Notes: generated from the sequence alone by a model not told the origin. A DNA stretch of 64,000 nucleotides from Streptomyces sp. NBC_00190 (GCF_036203305.1 NZ_CP108131.1:992001-1056000); one strand, 5' to 3'. Counted from the first letter of the stretch, positions 42,964 through 51,604 are shown. Numbers and translations are program-made.

Positions 42964-44781
42964 ATGAGGAGCCCCCTGTCCCGCGTCCACCGGTCCGCCC
43001 TCGTGTCCGCTTGGGTGATCGCCGCCGCCCTGACCGTCACAGCGGCGGCGCCCGCCCCGGCACCGAAGCCGGAACCCAGGCCGAAGCCGGACGAGGCCGC
43101 CGTGATCGGCGAGGACCACGCCCGGGCGCACGCGCGGCTGCGCGAGGCGGCCAAGGGCCCCCAGGGGTACCCGCAGTCGAAGCGCACGGCGAGCCTGGCC
43201 AGGCTCCAGGAGTCCCAGCGCGCGACCAACGCGGGCTTCGCGGCGGCGGAGTTCGGCCGGTTCACCGAGTTCTTCCCCTCGCCCGACTTCGGCGTCCACG
43301 TGGCCCTGCTGCCCACGGGCAAGGTGCTGCTCTTCTCCTTCGAGCGCGTGGAGTCCGATCCCACCAAGGAGACCGGGCCCACGAACACGGTCGGCCGGAC
43401 GAACGCGGGCCGCGCCTACCTCTGGGACCCGGCCAGGGGCACCGGGGCGCGGGCCTTCAAGAAGGTGGCACCGCCCGTGGTGCTGATGCCCGACGGCACC
43501 TACGCCCCGCGCCCGGCGCCCTTCTTCTGCGCCGGACACTCCTTCCTGCCCAACGGGATGGTCGGCGTCTTCGGCGGCAACGTCGGCGGAAAGGGCGGCA
43601 GCGGCGCCAAGCTGTCCTTCGTGTTCGACCCGTGGACCGAGACCTGGTTCCGCAACCAGGACATGTCCGTGGGCCGTTGGTACCCCTCGGTCGTCACCGG
43701 GGCGGACGGCCGCCAGATCATCATGTCCGGCCAGTCCGAGCGCGGGACGGGCACACCCACCCCGGTGGTGGAGCGCTTCCCGGCACTGCGCCATCCCGTG
43801 CCCTGGCGCCCGTACGACATCCCGGTGAACGTCGCCTCGCAGCGACTGCGGTCGGACGCCCCCTTCCGCAACGACTATCCGCACCTCTTCTCGCTGCGGG
43901 ACGGGATGATCTACGGACTGGGCCGCGACGCCGACCAGCAATGGCTGTTCGACCCGCTCAAGGAAGTCCGTACGGACCTGCCGCGGCGGCCCGCCGACTT
44001 CCGGGGGTACGGCTCGGCCGTGCCGCTGCCGGCAGGTTTCCGCGGTCCGGACTCCGTCCTGGTGCTCGGCGGCGACCCGCGCGACCCGCACACCTACCGG
44101 CTCTCCGGCGGCCGCTGGAGCACCGAGGAGCCGCGGGCCTTCGGCCGCACGCAGGACGACACCCTGATCCTGCCGGACGGCACGCTGCTCACCGTCAACG
44201 GCGCCCTCGACACCCGCGACTACGGCAACGGCCCGTTCAACCCGAAGGCGGACCTGAAGTACCGGCAGATCGAACTGCGCGACGCAGGCGGCCACTGGCG
44301 GCTCGGCCCGGCCCAGCGGCTGCCCCGCGGCTACCACTCCAACGCCCTGGTCATGCCGGACGGCCGCATGATGGTCACCGGGGACGAGCTCCAGCAGATC
44401 GCCAACGACCCCGACATCAGGGACGGGATGGACGGCAGCATCGAGCTCTACGAGCCCGCCTACCTGCACCGGGGTCCCGGGCCGGCCCTGGACCGGGCAC
44501 CGGCTGGCGAGCTCGGCCACGACAAGGACTTCGAGGTGGTGAGCTCGACGCCGAAGGAGGTCACGCGCGCCGTGCTGCTGGCACCGACGACCGTCACCCA
44601 CTCGGTGAACACCAGCCAGCGCCACCTGGAGCTCCGGCTCACCGGCGTCCGCGGCACCACGATCGGGCTCCGGACGCCGCCGACCGCGGCCGACGCGCCG
44701 CCCGGTTACTACATGCTGTTCCTGCTCAACGCGAAGGGCGTCCCCAGCACGGCGAAGTGGGTGAAGCTGGGCGTCCGCTGA
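42964..44781 (+). CDS. Galactose oxidase-like radical copper oxidase (DUF1929), exported
   Basis: A 605-residue protein with an N-terminal export signal (SALVSAWVIAAALTVTAAAP), a Pro-Lys rich linker, a helical segment (~50-95), a Kelch propeller and a C-terminal DUF1929 Ig-like domain. All copper and radical ligands of galactose oxidase can be placed: Cys189 (FFCAGHSF) and Tyr240 (GRWYPS) for the Cys-Tyr crosslink, Tyr457-His458 (RGYHSNAL) and His546 (TVTHSVNT). It should oxidise a primary alcohol or a glycan end to an aldehyde, releasing peroxide. Streptomyces GlxA is the known relative, but no cellulose-synthase-like gene is adjacent, so this is a different paralogue. Confidence 0.9.
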   Translation: MRSPLSRVHRSALVSAWVIAAALTVTAAAPAPAPKPEPRPKPDEAAVIGEDHARAHARLREAAKGPQGYPQSKRTASLARLQESQRATNAGFAAAEFGRFTEFFPSPDFGVHVALLPTGKVLLFSFERVESDPTKETGPTNTVGRTNAGRAYLWDPARGTGARAFKKVAPPVVLMPDGTYAPRPAPFFCAGHSFLPNGMVGVFGGNVGGKGGSGAKLSFVFDPWTETWFRNQDMSVGRWYPSVVTGADGRQIIMSGQSERGTGTPTPVVERFPALRHPVPWRPYDIPVNVASQRLRSDAPFRNDYPHLFSLRDGMIYGLGRDADQQWLFDPLKEVRTDLPRRPADFRGYGSAVPLPAGFRGPDSVLVLGGDPRDPHTYRLSGGRWSTEEPRAFGRTQDDTLILPDGTLLTVNGALDTRDYGNGPFNPKADLKYRQIELRDAGGHWRLGPAQRLPRGYHSNALVMPDGRMMVTGDELQQIANDPDIRDGMDGSIELYEPAYLHRGPGPALDRAPAGELGHDKDFEVVSSTPKEVTRAVLLAPTTVTHSVNTSQRHLELRLTGVRGTTIGLRTPPTAADAPPGYYMLFLLNAKGVPSTAKWVKLGVR

Positions 44782-44802
44782 GAGCTCGGCATGGGCAGCG
44801 GC

Positions 44803-45402
44803 CTACCGGAAACGCACCACGGCCGCGCGCCCGGAGGTCCGCACGACGCCCGCGAAGGGGCCCTGCGCGAGGACCGCGTCGTACGGGTCCAGCGCGACGG
44901 TGCGGCGGTCCGCGTCGAGCACCGCCGCCCCCTCCAGGGCCACCACCAGCAAGGTCTCGTCCGGCGGGGCGACGAGGGTGAGCCGGCCGCGCACGACGGC
45001 GGTCTCCACCGTCGCGGCGCCCCTGCGGTACATCACGTTGAAGTTCACGACGGGGCCGTCGAGGAGCCTGCAGTCGGTCGGCTCGTCCCCGGCGAAGTCC
45101 TGGGGCGCGTACCGCTCGTCCACGAGGCGGCGTACGCCCCCGACGGTGAGGTCCATGCCCGCGCCCTCGGCGAGGGTGAGGGTGCGGTCGATCCCGGGGA
45201 AGGCCGAGAAGGGGCCGTCGGAGCCGACCTCGGCGAGGCTCGCGCGCCACACGAAGTCGTCCATGCCCGCCCCCTCGGGCCGGACCGCGATCTCGCGGGT
45301 GACTCCCCCGCCGTTCTTCCACACGGTGGCGCCGCGGTCGGCCGCCCGCAGGATCCGGAGCTCGGCGCCGCCGCGCGTACGGTCGCTCGTACGGCCGCTC
45401 AT
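44803..45402 (-). CDS. HutD/Ves family protein
   Basis: A 199-residue protein of the HutD/Ves bicupin family: ILRAADRGATVWKNGGGVTR, IAVRPEGAGMDDFVWRASLA, GPFSAFPGIDRTLTLAEGAG and VNFNVMYRRG are the family blocks. Members are linked to histidine utilisation or its regulation in other bacteria; no hut gene is nearby here, so the role is uncertain. The ATG overlaps the stop codon of the upstream DUF4180 gene by 4 nt. Confidence 0.85.
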   Translation of the reverse strand: MSGRTSDRTRGGAELRILRAADRGATVWKNGGGVTREIAVRPEGAGMDDFVWRASLAEVGSDGPFSAFPGIDRTLTLAEGAGMDLTVGGVRRLVDERYAPQDFAGDEPTDCRLLDGPVVNFNVMYRRGAATVETAVVRGRLTLVAPPDETLLVVALEGAAVLDADRRTVALDPYDAVLAQGPFAGVVRTSGRAAVVRFR

Positions 45403-45770
45403 GCCGCGGGCCCGGTCAGCCGCTCCCGCAGTTCCCCGAGGTCGGCGAGGAACCAGGTCTGGCGTCCGCGATTGCACTCGCGGACGAAGTCCCGGAGCGC
45501 CGGGCTGGCCGCCGTGTGGGGGGTGATGTCACCGAGGACGACGATCCCCACCCGGTACTGGACGAACTTCTGGATGATCTCACCGGCGACGCGGGTGCTC
45601 AGCCGGAAGAACTTCTCATCGAACCGCTCGGAGGGGATCACGACCCACTGGGCACCCTGGTAGCCGGCATCGCCGATGCAGTCCAGGGCTTCGCGTTCAC
45701 TCGCGATGGTCTCGCCCTCGGCCTCGCACACCAGGACGGGCACGTCGTTGATCGTCTGCAGGGAACTCAT
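45399..45770 (-). CDS. DUF4180 domain protein
   Basis: A 123-residue protein matching DUF4180: VLVCEAEGETIASEREALDC, GAQWVVIPSERFDEKFFRLS, TRVAGEIIQKFVQYRVGIVV and SPALRDFVRECNRGRQTWFL. It probably has an STAS/SpoIIAA-like fold, judging from the pattern. Function unknown. The translation start at 45770 gives the family's usual length. It forms a two-gene operon with the HutD gene. Confidence 0.85.
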   Translation of the reverse strand: MSSLQTINDVPVLVCEAEGETIASEREALDCIGDAGYQGAQWVVIPSERFDEKFFRLSTRVAGEIIQKFVQYRVGIVVLGDITPHTAASPALRDFVRECNRGRQTWFLADLGELRERLTGPAA

Positions 45771-45830
45771 GAAGGTCGACCCTAGTTCCGGACGCACGCG
45801 ACGTCGACGCGATATGGACCCGAGCGCCGC

Positions 45831-46274
45831 TCAGGCGTTCTTCTCCATCCTGGGGCGCAGGCGTTCCAGGAGGGCGTAGAGCGTCGCGCTCTCGGATTCG
45901 TCGAGGGTGTCGAGCGCGCTGTGCGTCGCCTGCATCTCCTCCCGCACCCGGCGGATGATCTCCCGGCCGGCGTCGGTGGCCACCACGTTCTTGACGCGGC
46001 GGTCGGTGGGGGCGGGCTCGCGGCGCACCAGCTCACGGGCCTCCAGACGGTCGACGATGCCGGTCACGTTCGACGCGTCGCACACCAGCAGCGTGGCGAG
46101 GCCGCGCATCGGCACGGGGCCGTCGAGCTGGGCGAGCACCCGGGCCTGGGTGGAGGTGAGGCCGTAGCGGGAGGCGGCGGCGGCGAAATCGCGCCACTGG
46201 GCGGTGCCGATGGCGGCGAGCAGTTCCAGCAGCTGGAGCTTGGTGGGGGCGGCGTAGGCGGCGGTGTCGCTCAT
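45831..46274 (-). CDS. MarR family transcriptional regulator
   Basis: A 147-residue winged-helix regulator: YGLTSTQARVLAQLDGPVPM, RGLATLLVCDASNVTGIVDR (recognition helix) and the wing LVRREPAPTDRRVKNVVATD are standard MarR features. It is divergent from an MFS drug-exporter gene, the usual arrangement in which MarR represses the pump and itself until a ligand binds. Confidence 0.92.
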   Translation of the reverse strand: MSDTAAYAAPTKLQLLELLAAIGTAQWRDFAAAASRYGLTSTQARVLAQLDGPVPMRGLATLLVCDASNVTGIVDRLEARELVRREPAPTDRRVKNVVATDAGREIIRRVREEMQATHSALDTLDESESATLYALLERLRPRMEKNA

Positions 46275-46296
46275 ACCTGGAGCGTACTCAGGATGC

Positions 46297-46372
46297 TTGA
46301 CATTATCAATTGTTTACTTGACCACCTGAACTATTGAGGTCTAACGTCGACGGAGTTACTTGATGACATCAA
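46297..46372. promoter_or_regulatory. MarR-type operators and marR promoter
   Basis: The AT-rich divergent region has TTGA-N5-TCAA (46297-46309) and TTGAT-GAC-ATCAA (46360-46372), plus further TTGA/TCAA half-sites between them. On the minus strand a good promoter reads TTCAGG (plus 46325-46330), 17-bp spacer, GATAAT (plus 46302-46307), overlapping the first palindrome. This is where MarR should bind to repress itself and the exporter. Confidence 0.6.
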
Positions 46373-46419
46373 ACATCTGCACCCTGAAGCTCTGAAGCCC
46401 GAAGAAGGTCCTGACAGCC

Positions 46420-47940
46420 ATGAGCACCCCCTCCCCCGCCGCCGCCCCGGCCGCCGGACGACGGAACGAGACGGTCATCGTCTTCGCCCTGAGCCTCGCC
46501 GCCATGGTCGTGTCGATGATGCAGACCCTGCCGGTCCCGATCCTCGGCCTCATCCGCAACGACCTGGGCACGTCGACGGCCAACGTGAGCTGGGTCACCA
46601 CCGCCACCCTGCTGTCGGCGGCCGTCTTCACCCCGCTCCTCGGCCGCTTCGGCGACCAGCACGGCAAGAAGCCCACCCTGGTGGCCGTACTCGGCGTCAT
46701 GGTCGCCGGCTCCGTGATCGCCGCTCTGGCCACCTCGCTCCCGCTGCTCATCCTGGGCCGGGTGCTCCAGGGAGCCGCCACCGCGATCTTCCCGCTGGCC
46801 CTCTCCGTCCTGCGCGAGGAGGTCCGGCCGCAGAAGCTGCCCGGCGCCATGGCACTGGTCAGCGGCACGCTCGCGTTCGGCAGCGGCCTGGCGCTCGTCG
46901 CCACCGGGCTGCTCACCTCCGGGTCCGGCGCGGACTACCGCAACGCCTTCTGGATGGCGACCGGCTTCGCGGCCCTCGCCCTGCTCGCGGTCGTCTTCCT
47001 GGTCCCCGCGACCCGCCACAAGACCGGCGGGCGCACCGACTTCCTCGGCGCGCTGACCCTCGGCATCGCGCTGCTGCTGCTCCTGCTGCCGATCTCCCAG
47101 GGCCACGAGTGGGGCTGGGCCTCCGCCCGTACGCTGGGCAGCTTCGCCGGCGCCGCCGTCATGACGGCCGTCTGGGTGCTCGTCGAGCGCAAGGTCCGCG
47201 AGCCCCTCGTCGACATGCGGATGTTCGTCCACCGCCCGGTGCTGATGGCCAACCTGGCCGGCATCCTCGTCGGCTTCGGCATGTTCGCGAACTTCCTGGG
47301 CGTCTCGTACCTCGTCCAGATGCCGAAGGCGCTCACCGGCTACGGCTTCGACGCGTCGATCCTGCGCGCCTCCGTGCAGTTCCTGCTGCCCGGCGCGATC
47401 GTCTCGCTGCTCGCCTCGCCCGTCGGCGGCCAGCTGGTCCGCCACCGCGGCCCGCGCGTGGCCCTGGGCCTGGCCGCCGCGCTCGGCGCCGCCGGCTTCG
47501 GCTGGCTCGCCCTGGACCACCAGCACAGCGCCTCGGTGATCGGCGCGGGCCTCGTCGTCGGCGCGGCCGTCAGCTTCGGCTACGCGGCCATGCCCGCCGT
47601 GATCATGTCCAGCGTGCCGCACCACCAGAGCGGCATCGCCAACGGCATCAACTCGATCTCCCGCTCCACGGGCAGCGCGATCGGCAGCGCCATCGTGACC
47701 ACCATCCTGGCGTCCAAGACCATCGAGCACCTGCCCGCGGGCGTCCCCGCGCTGCCCGCCGAGTCCGGGTTCACCCTCACCTTCGGGATCGGCGCCGCGG
47801 CCTTCGCCCTGGTCGCCGTCATCAGCCGGTTCGGCCTTCGGGGCGGGCACGCGACCGTGGCCGCCGCAGCGACCCCGGCCGCAGCGCCGGCCGGTTCGAA
47901 GGAGCCGGTGGCGGCGGAGAAGGCCGACGCCGCCCGCTGA
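46420..47940 (+). CDS. MFS transporter, DHA2 drug:proton antiporter family
   Basis: A 506-residue protein with about 14 hydrophobic segments. It carries motif A (GRFGDQHGKKPTLVAVLG), motif C-like glycine-rich helix 5 (ALVSGTLAFGSGLALVATGL) and the MQTLPVPILGLIRNDLG start of the family. It is a likely multidrug exporter under control of the divergent MarR gene. It is followed by a strong hairpin. Confidence 0.92.
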   Translation: MSTPSPAAAPAAGRRNETVIVFALSLAAMVVSMMQTLPVPILGLIRNDLGTSTANVSWVTTATLLSAAVFTPLLGRFGDQHGKKPTLVAVLGVMVAGSVIAALATSLPLLILGRVLQGAATAIFPLALSVLREEVRPQKLPGAMALVSGTLAFGSGLALVATGLLTSGSGADYRNAFWMATGFAALALLAVVFLVPATRHKTGGRTDFLGALTLGIALLLLLLPISQGHEWGWASARTLGSFAGAAVMTAVWVLVERKVREPLVDMRMFVHRPVLMANLAGILVGFGMFANFLGVSYLVQMPKALTGYGFDASILRASVQFLLPGAIVSLLASPVGGQLVRHRGPRVALGLAAALGAAGFGWLALDHQHSASVIGAGLVVGAAVSFGYAAMPAVIMSSVPHHQSGIANGINSISRSTGSAIGSAIVTTILASKTIEHLPAGVPALPAESGFTLTFGIGAAAFALVAVISRFGLRGGHATVAAAATPAAAPAGSKEPVAAEKADAAR

Positions 47941-47950
47941 CCCGCGTGTC

Positions 47951-47991
47951 GCACTCACCATGCGGGCCGCGCCGCCCCGCATGGTGAGTGC
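47951..47991 (+). terminator. 16-bp hairpin ending at the next start codon
   Basis: Arms GCACTCACCATGCGGG (47951-47966) and CCCGCATGGTGAGTGC (47976-47991) are perfect complements. It follows the MFS stop by 10 bp and its right arm ends at the base before the ATG of the DinB-like gene. It may serve as terminator and also hide the start region of that gene when transcription reads through. Confidence 0.75.
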
Positions 47992-48516
47992 ATGAAGGCT
48001 ACGGACGTCATCGCCGACGGATTCGGACGCATCCGGGAGATCGTGCACGAGGCCGTCGAAGGGCTCCCCGCGGAGCGGCTCAACGCCCGCGTCGACCCTG
48101 CGGCCAATTCGATCACCTGGCTCGTCTGGCACCTCACCCGGATCCAGGACGACCACGTGGCGGACGCCGCGGATCTCGGACAGGTCTGGCGGACACAGGA
48201 CTGGGCGGCCCGGTTCGCCCTCCCCCTGCCCGCCGGGTCGACCGGCTACGGCCACACCGCCCGGCAGGCCGGCTCGGTCGAGGTCGACTCCGGCGAGCTG
48301 CTGCTGGGGTACTACGACGCGGTCCACGAGCAGACGCTGCGGTTCGTCCGGCAGCTCGCCGCCACGGACCTGGACCGGGTGGTGGACGAGCGCTGGGACC
48401 CGCCGGTCACCCTGGGGGTGCGCCTGGTCAGTGTGCTGAGCGACGATCTCCAGCACGCGGGCCAGGCCGCCTTCGTACGGGGCCTGCTGGAGCGGAGCCA
48501 GGGGAACAGCGGGTAG
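47992..48516 (+). CDS. DinB superfamily protein (DUF664-like)
   Basis: A 174-residue four-helix protein of the DinB/mycothiol-dependent superfamily. Metal-binding histidines are visible in NSITWLVWHLTRIQDDHVAD (His) and VSVLSDDLQHAGQAAFVRGL (His); Trp residues (WRTQDWAARF) are typical. Members may be mycothiol S-transferases or isomerases; the substrate here is unknown. No separate ribosome binding site is visible because the hairpin arm occupies the upstream bases. Confidence 0.82.
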   Translation: MKATDVIADGFGRIREIVHEAVEGLPAERLNARVDPAANSITWLVWHLTRIQDDHVADAADLGQVWRTQDWAARFALPLPAGSTGYGHTARQAGSVEVDSGELLLGYYDAVHEQTLRFVRQLAATDLDRVVDERWDPPVTLGVRLVSVLSDDLQHAGQAAFVRGLLERSQGNSG

Positions 48517-48523
48517 AGGGGGG

Positions 48524-48997
48524 TCAGGAGGTCCCGTCCGTGCCGCTGCGGTCGTCGGGCGGCGGCAACTGCCCTCCGGTGGCCTGGTGGTAGTGGAGGT
48601 TGCCGCCCTGCACGGCGAAGAGGGTGGAGTGCTCCCGGGCCGTGTTCGACTGCACCCATACCCGGTGCTCGGCCGGCAGTCCGCTCTGCACGTGCGCGAC
48701 CAGCTCGCGCAACTCGCTTTCGGAGTCGGGGTGTTCCTCCAGCAGCAGGAGCAGCCTGCGGCGCCACACGGGCTGCAGTTCCTCCCGGATCTCGTCCCCG
48801 CCGCCCGGTTCGGCGCGCAGGACGAGGACGGCGTCGTCGTCGAGCTGCGCCCCGATCGCGTGGCCGCGCGCCTCGCCGCCCCTCCCGAAGAGCCGGACGG
48901 CCCCGTCCCGGGCCCCCTGCCACATGTCGGTGGCCATGGCTCCGATCAGCGCGGTGGCCCCCGCCGTGGCGAGCGCCGTCACAGACTCGGCCAGCAT
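48524..48997 (-). CDS. Hypothetical protein with N-terminal hydrophobic helix, 157 residues
   Basis: I do not recognise a family. The start (MLAESVTALATAGATALIGA) is a hydrophobic helix, followed by MATDMWQGARDGAVRLFGRG, a charged helical middle (LQPVWRRRLLLLLEEHPDSE) and a polar tail (NLHYHQATGGQLPPPDD). AGGAGG lies 5 nt upstream of the ATG. It resembles N-terminal modules seen beside NTPase effector proteins in Streptomyces, but no such partner is nearby. Confidence 0.7.
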   Translation of the reverse strand: MLAESVTALATAGATALIGAMATDMWQGARDGAVRLFGRGGEARGHAIGAQLDDDAVLVLRAEPGGGDEIREELQPVWRRRLLLLLEEHPDSESELRELVAHVQSGLPAEHRVWVQSNTAREHSTLFAVQGGNLHYHQATGGQLPPPDDRSGTDGTS

Positions 48998-49159
48998 CCG
49001 TCCTCCTGGGTTCGGCTCCGGGGGCGCGGCGCTGCCCGCGGTGGTCACCGGAACTCCCCACGCCCACAGCCAGGTTAACCCCATGCGGGCCGCCGGGCGC
49101 CGGCCGTGCGGGCCGCGGGAGCGGCGCCGCCGGCCGGATCCGCGCCCGGCGTGCGGCCG

Positions 49160-49822
49160 TCAGCCGCGGAAGGCCGCCTTGCGTTCCGGGGAGGCTTCGG
49201 CGAGGGCCTTGGTGACGCCTTCGACACCCTCCCGGAGCCCGTAGACGGGGGTGTCGGGCTGCTGGCGCCAGGAGTCGTCGAGGCCGCCGGCGTCGACGGT
49301 GTCGAAGCCGAGTTCCTCGATGAGGGCGCGGACGGCCTTCTTCCCCGCCTCGTCGTCGCCCGCGACCGGCAGCGCGATCCGGTCCGGGTCGCCCGCCGGG
49401 CGGTGCCGGTCGAGGATGTCCTGGGCGTAGGTGCCGTTGAAGGCCTTGATCACCGGGTGGCCGAGCGCGCGCTCGGTCCAGCGGCTCTCGGTGAGGCCCT
49501 CGTCCTCGACGCCGGCGATCCGGCCGTCGCGCTGCTGGGGGTAGTAGTTGCCGGTGTCGATGACGGTGAAGCCGTCGGCGGCCTCGTCGAAGAGGCCGGA
49601 GGGCAGGTCCGGCACGTTCTTGAAGGGGATGGTGACCACGACGATCTCGGCGCCGCGGGCCGCTTCGGCGACGGTGACGGGGGTGGCGCCGGTCTCCTCG
49701 GCGAGGGCGGTCAGGGTCTCGGGTCCGCGCGAGTTCGCCACGGACACGTCGTGTCCGAGGGCCGTGAGGCGGCGGGTGAGGTTGCCGCCGATGTTGCCCG
49801 CGCCGATGATGCCGATCTTCAT
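49160..49822 (-). CDS. NADPH-dependent F420 reductase-like / NAD(P)-binding oxidoreductase
   Basis: A 220-residue Rossmann protein: MKIGIIGAGNIGGNLTRRLT (NADP site), VVVTIPFKNVPDL, FTVIDTGNYYPQQRDGR, LGHPVIKAFNGTYAQDI and RIALPVAGDDEAGKKAVRAL follow the F420-dependent NADP reductase (Fno)/PF03807 pattern. It may move hydride between NADPH and F420 or reduce a small substrate. There is a 311-bp gap upstream. Confidence 0.85.
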   Translation of the reverse strand: MKIGIIGAGNIGGNLTRRLTALGHDVSVANSRGPETLTALAEETGATPVTVAEAARGAEIVVVTIPFKNVPDLPSGLFDEAADGFTVIDTGNYYPQQRDGRIAGVEDEGLTESRWTERALGHPVIKAFNGTYAQDILDRHRPAGDPDRIALPVAGDDEAGKKAVRALIEELGFDTVDAGGLDDSWRQQPDTPVYGLREGVEGVTKALAEASPERKAAFRG

Positions 49823-50079
49823 GAGCTCTCCAGTGCATACGGGATCAGGTCTCGCGTCGGTGCGAACTCCCCCGATCGGCGCGGCATTCCACCGGGTGGC
49901 CCTTGTCCTCCGGACGAGCGACGTGATCTGGCCGTCGTACGGGGACGGGACGGAGCGCGGCGGCCCGTGCGGCATACCCGTCGCGCCCACCGGCATGACT
50001 TTTCGGCCATTTCCCGCATTCCGAGAACCGCACGCTTTCGTCGCCGGCACCTCCGCGTCCGGGACCGACCCGCGTACGC
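49823..50079. other. Gap upstream of the Fno-like gene
   Basis: About 257 bp with no convincing coding frame on either strand. It should contain the promoter of the Fno-like gene on the minus strand. No palindrome or repeat stands out. Confidence 0.35.
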
Positions 50080-50116
50080 GAGGGGGCCGGGACCCCGTCC
50101 GGGTCCCGGCCCCCTC
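50080..50116 (-). terminator. Terminator of the ferredoxin-NADP reductase gene
   Basis: Perfect 16-bp arms GAGGGGGCCGGGACCC (50080-50095) and GGGTCCCGGCCCCCTC (50101-50116) with a 5-nt loop, 17 bp after the stop codon of the gene at 50134 on the minus strand. Confidence 0.85.
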
Positions 50117-50133
50117 GTCCGCGCTATTGCCGC

Positions 50134-51495
50134 TTAGGCTCCGCTGGCCTTCAGCATGTCCTCGCGCTCGACGATCTTCACGCGCTCGCGGCCCTGGGGC
50201 TCTCCGAGCGCCTTCTCGGCGGCGTCCAGCCGGTGCCAGCCTTCCCACGTCGTCCAGCGGACGCCGCGCTCGGCGAGGAAGGCCTCGACGGCCTCCGGCG
50301 CGGGCGCGGCGGGGGTGAGCAGACGGCCGTCCGCGTGGTCGGCCAGCAGGTTCGCGACGGTCTCGTTCGCGTCGCCCTTGGTGTGGCCGATCAGGCCGAT
50401 CGGACCGCGCCGGATCCACCCGGTCACGTACGTCGAGGACAGGTGGCCGCCGGCCTCGATCACGCGGCCGCCCTCGTCCGGGACCGTGCCCGACTCGACG
50501 TCCCAGGGGAGCTTGGGCAGCTCGTCGGAGAGGTAGCCGACGGCCCGGTACACGGACTGGACGTCCCAGTCGGTGAACTGTCCCGTGCCCTTGACGTTGC
50601 CGGTGCCGTCGAGCTCGGTGCGCTCGGTGCGCAGCCCGACCACCTTGCCGTCCTCGCCGAGCACCTCGGTGGGCGACTCGAAGAAGTGCAGGAACAGCTT
50701 GTGCGGCCGGTCACCGATGTCCCGGATCGCCCAGTTCTCCAGGGTCTTGGCGACCATGTCGGCCTGCTTGTTGGAGCGGCGGGTCGTGATCGAGCCCTCG
50801 TCGTAGTCGATGTCCTCGGGGTTGACGATGACCTCGATGTTGGGCGAGTGGTCCAGCTCCCGCAGCTCCATGGGGCTGAACTTGGCCTGGGCCGGGCCGC
50901 GGCGCCCGAAGACGTGCACTTCGAGGGCCTTGTTGGCCTTGAGGCCGTCGTAGACGTTCGGCGGGATCTCCGTCGGCAGCAGTTCGTCGGCCGTCTTGGC
51001 GAGGATGCGCGCGACGTCGAGGGCTACGTTGCCGACGCCGAGCACGGCGACCTTCTCCGCCTCCAGCGGCCAGGTGCGCGGGACGTCCGGGTGGCCGTCG
51101 TACCAGGAGACGAAGTCGGCGGCGCCGTAGGAGCCGTCGAGCTCGACGCCCGGGATGGTGAGGGCGCGGTCCGCCGTGGCGCCGGTGGAGAAGATCACGG
51201 CGTCGTAGAAGGAGTGCAGCTCGTCGAGGCCGATGTCGTTCGGGTAGTCGACGTTCCCGAAGAGGCGGACCTGCGGCTTGTCGAGCACCTGGTGAAGGGC
51301 CGTGATGATGCCCTTGATCCGCGGGTGGTCCGGGGCCACGCCGTAGCGGATCAGGCCGAAGGGCGCGGGCATCCTCTCGAAGAGGTCTATGGACACACCG
51401 GGCTCGGCGGCGGCCTCGGACTTCAGCAGCGCGTCGGCGGCGTAGATTCCGGCGGGGCCGGCGCCGACGATCGCTATTCGCAGAGGTCGAGGCAT
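50134..51495 (-). CDS. fprA: Ferredoxin--NADP+ reductase, FprA type (adrenodoxin-reductase-like)
   Basis: A 453-residue flavoprotein. The FAD motif is RIAIVGAGPAGIYAADALLK (residues ~6-25). The NADP motif VAVLGVGNVALDVARIL lies at ~155-171. ERMPAPFGLIRYGVAPDHPR and GWIRRGPIGLIGHTKGDANE are hallmarks of the FprA/adrenodoxin reductase family. It passes electrons from NADPH to ferredoxins, for example for P450s or Fe-S assembly. There is no fused ferredoxin. A candidate iron box lies 63 bp upstream. Confidence 0.95.
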   Translation of the reverse strand: MPRPLRIAIVGAGPAGIYAADALLKSEAAAEPGVSIDLFERMPAPFGLIRYGVAPDHPRIKGIITALHQVLDKPQVRLFGNVDYPNDIGLDELHSFYDAVIFSTGATADRALTIPGVELDGSYGAADFVSWYDGHPDVPRTWPLEAEKVAVLGVGNVALDVARILAKTADELLPTEIPPNVYDGLKANKALEVHVFGRRGPAQAKFSPMELRELDHSPNIEVIVNPEDIDYDEGSITTRRSNKQADMVAKTLENWAIRDIGDRPHKLFLHFFESPTEVLGEDGKVVGLRTERTELDGTGNVKGTGQFTDWDVQSVYRAVGYLSDELPKLPWDVESGTVPDEGGRVIEAGGHLSSTYVTGWIRRGPIGLIGHTKGDANETVANLLADHADGRLLTPAAPAPEAVEAFLAERGVRWTTWEGWHRLDAAEKALGEPQGRERVKIVEREDMLKASGA

Positions 51496-51553
51496 GGCAA
51501 TGGTTCCCTTCGAGCGACAGCACGGTGGATCACAGGGGGATCAAAGGGAACCT

Positions 51554-51572
51554 TAAACTAAGGCAATCCTTA
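51554..51572. promoter_or_regulatory. Candidate DtxR/DmdR iron box upstream of fprA
   Basis: The stretch around TAAGG-CAAT-CCTTA (51559-51572) is an imperfect palindrome that matches the 19-bp iron-box consensus (TWAGGTTAGSCTAACCTWA) at about 13 of 19 positions by eye. It lies in an AT-rich stretch just upstream of fprA. Iron control of fprA is an inference. Confidence 0.45.
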
Positions 51573-51604
51573 CCCAGCACCCGGCATCGGCTTATGACCC
51601 CATA

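Noticed and set aside
46369..48456. A 695-codon minus-strand frame
   Set aside because: It is the antisense of the MFS exporter and DinB-like genes, with no recognisable motif.
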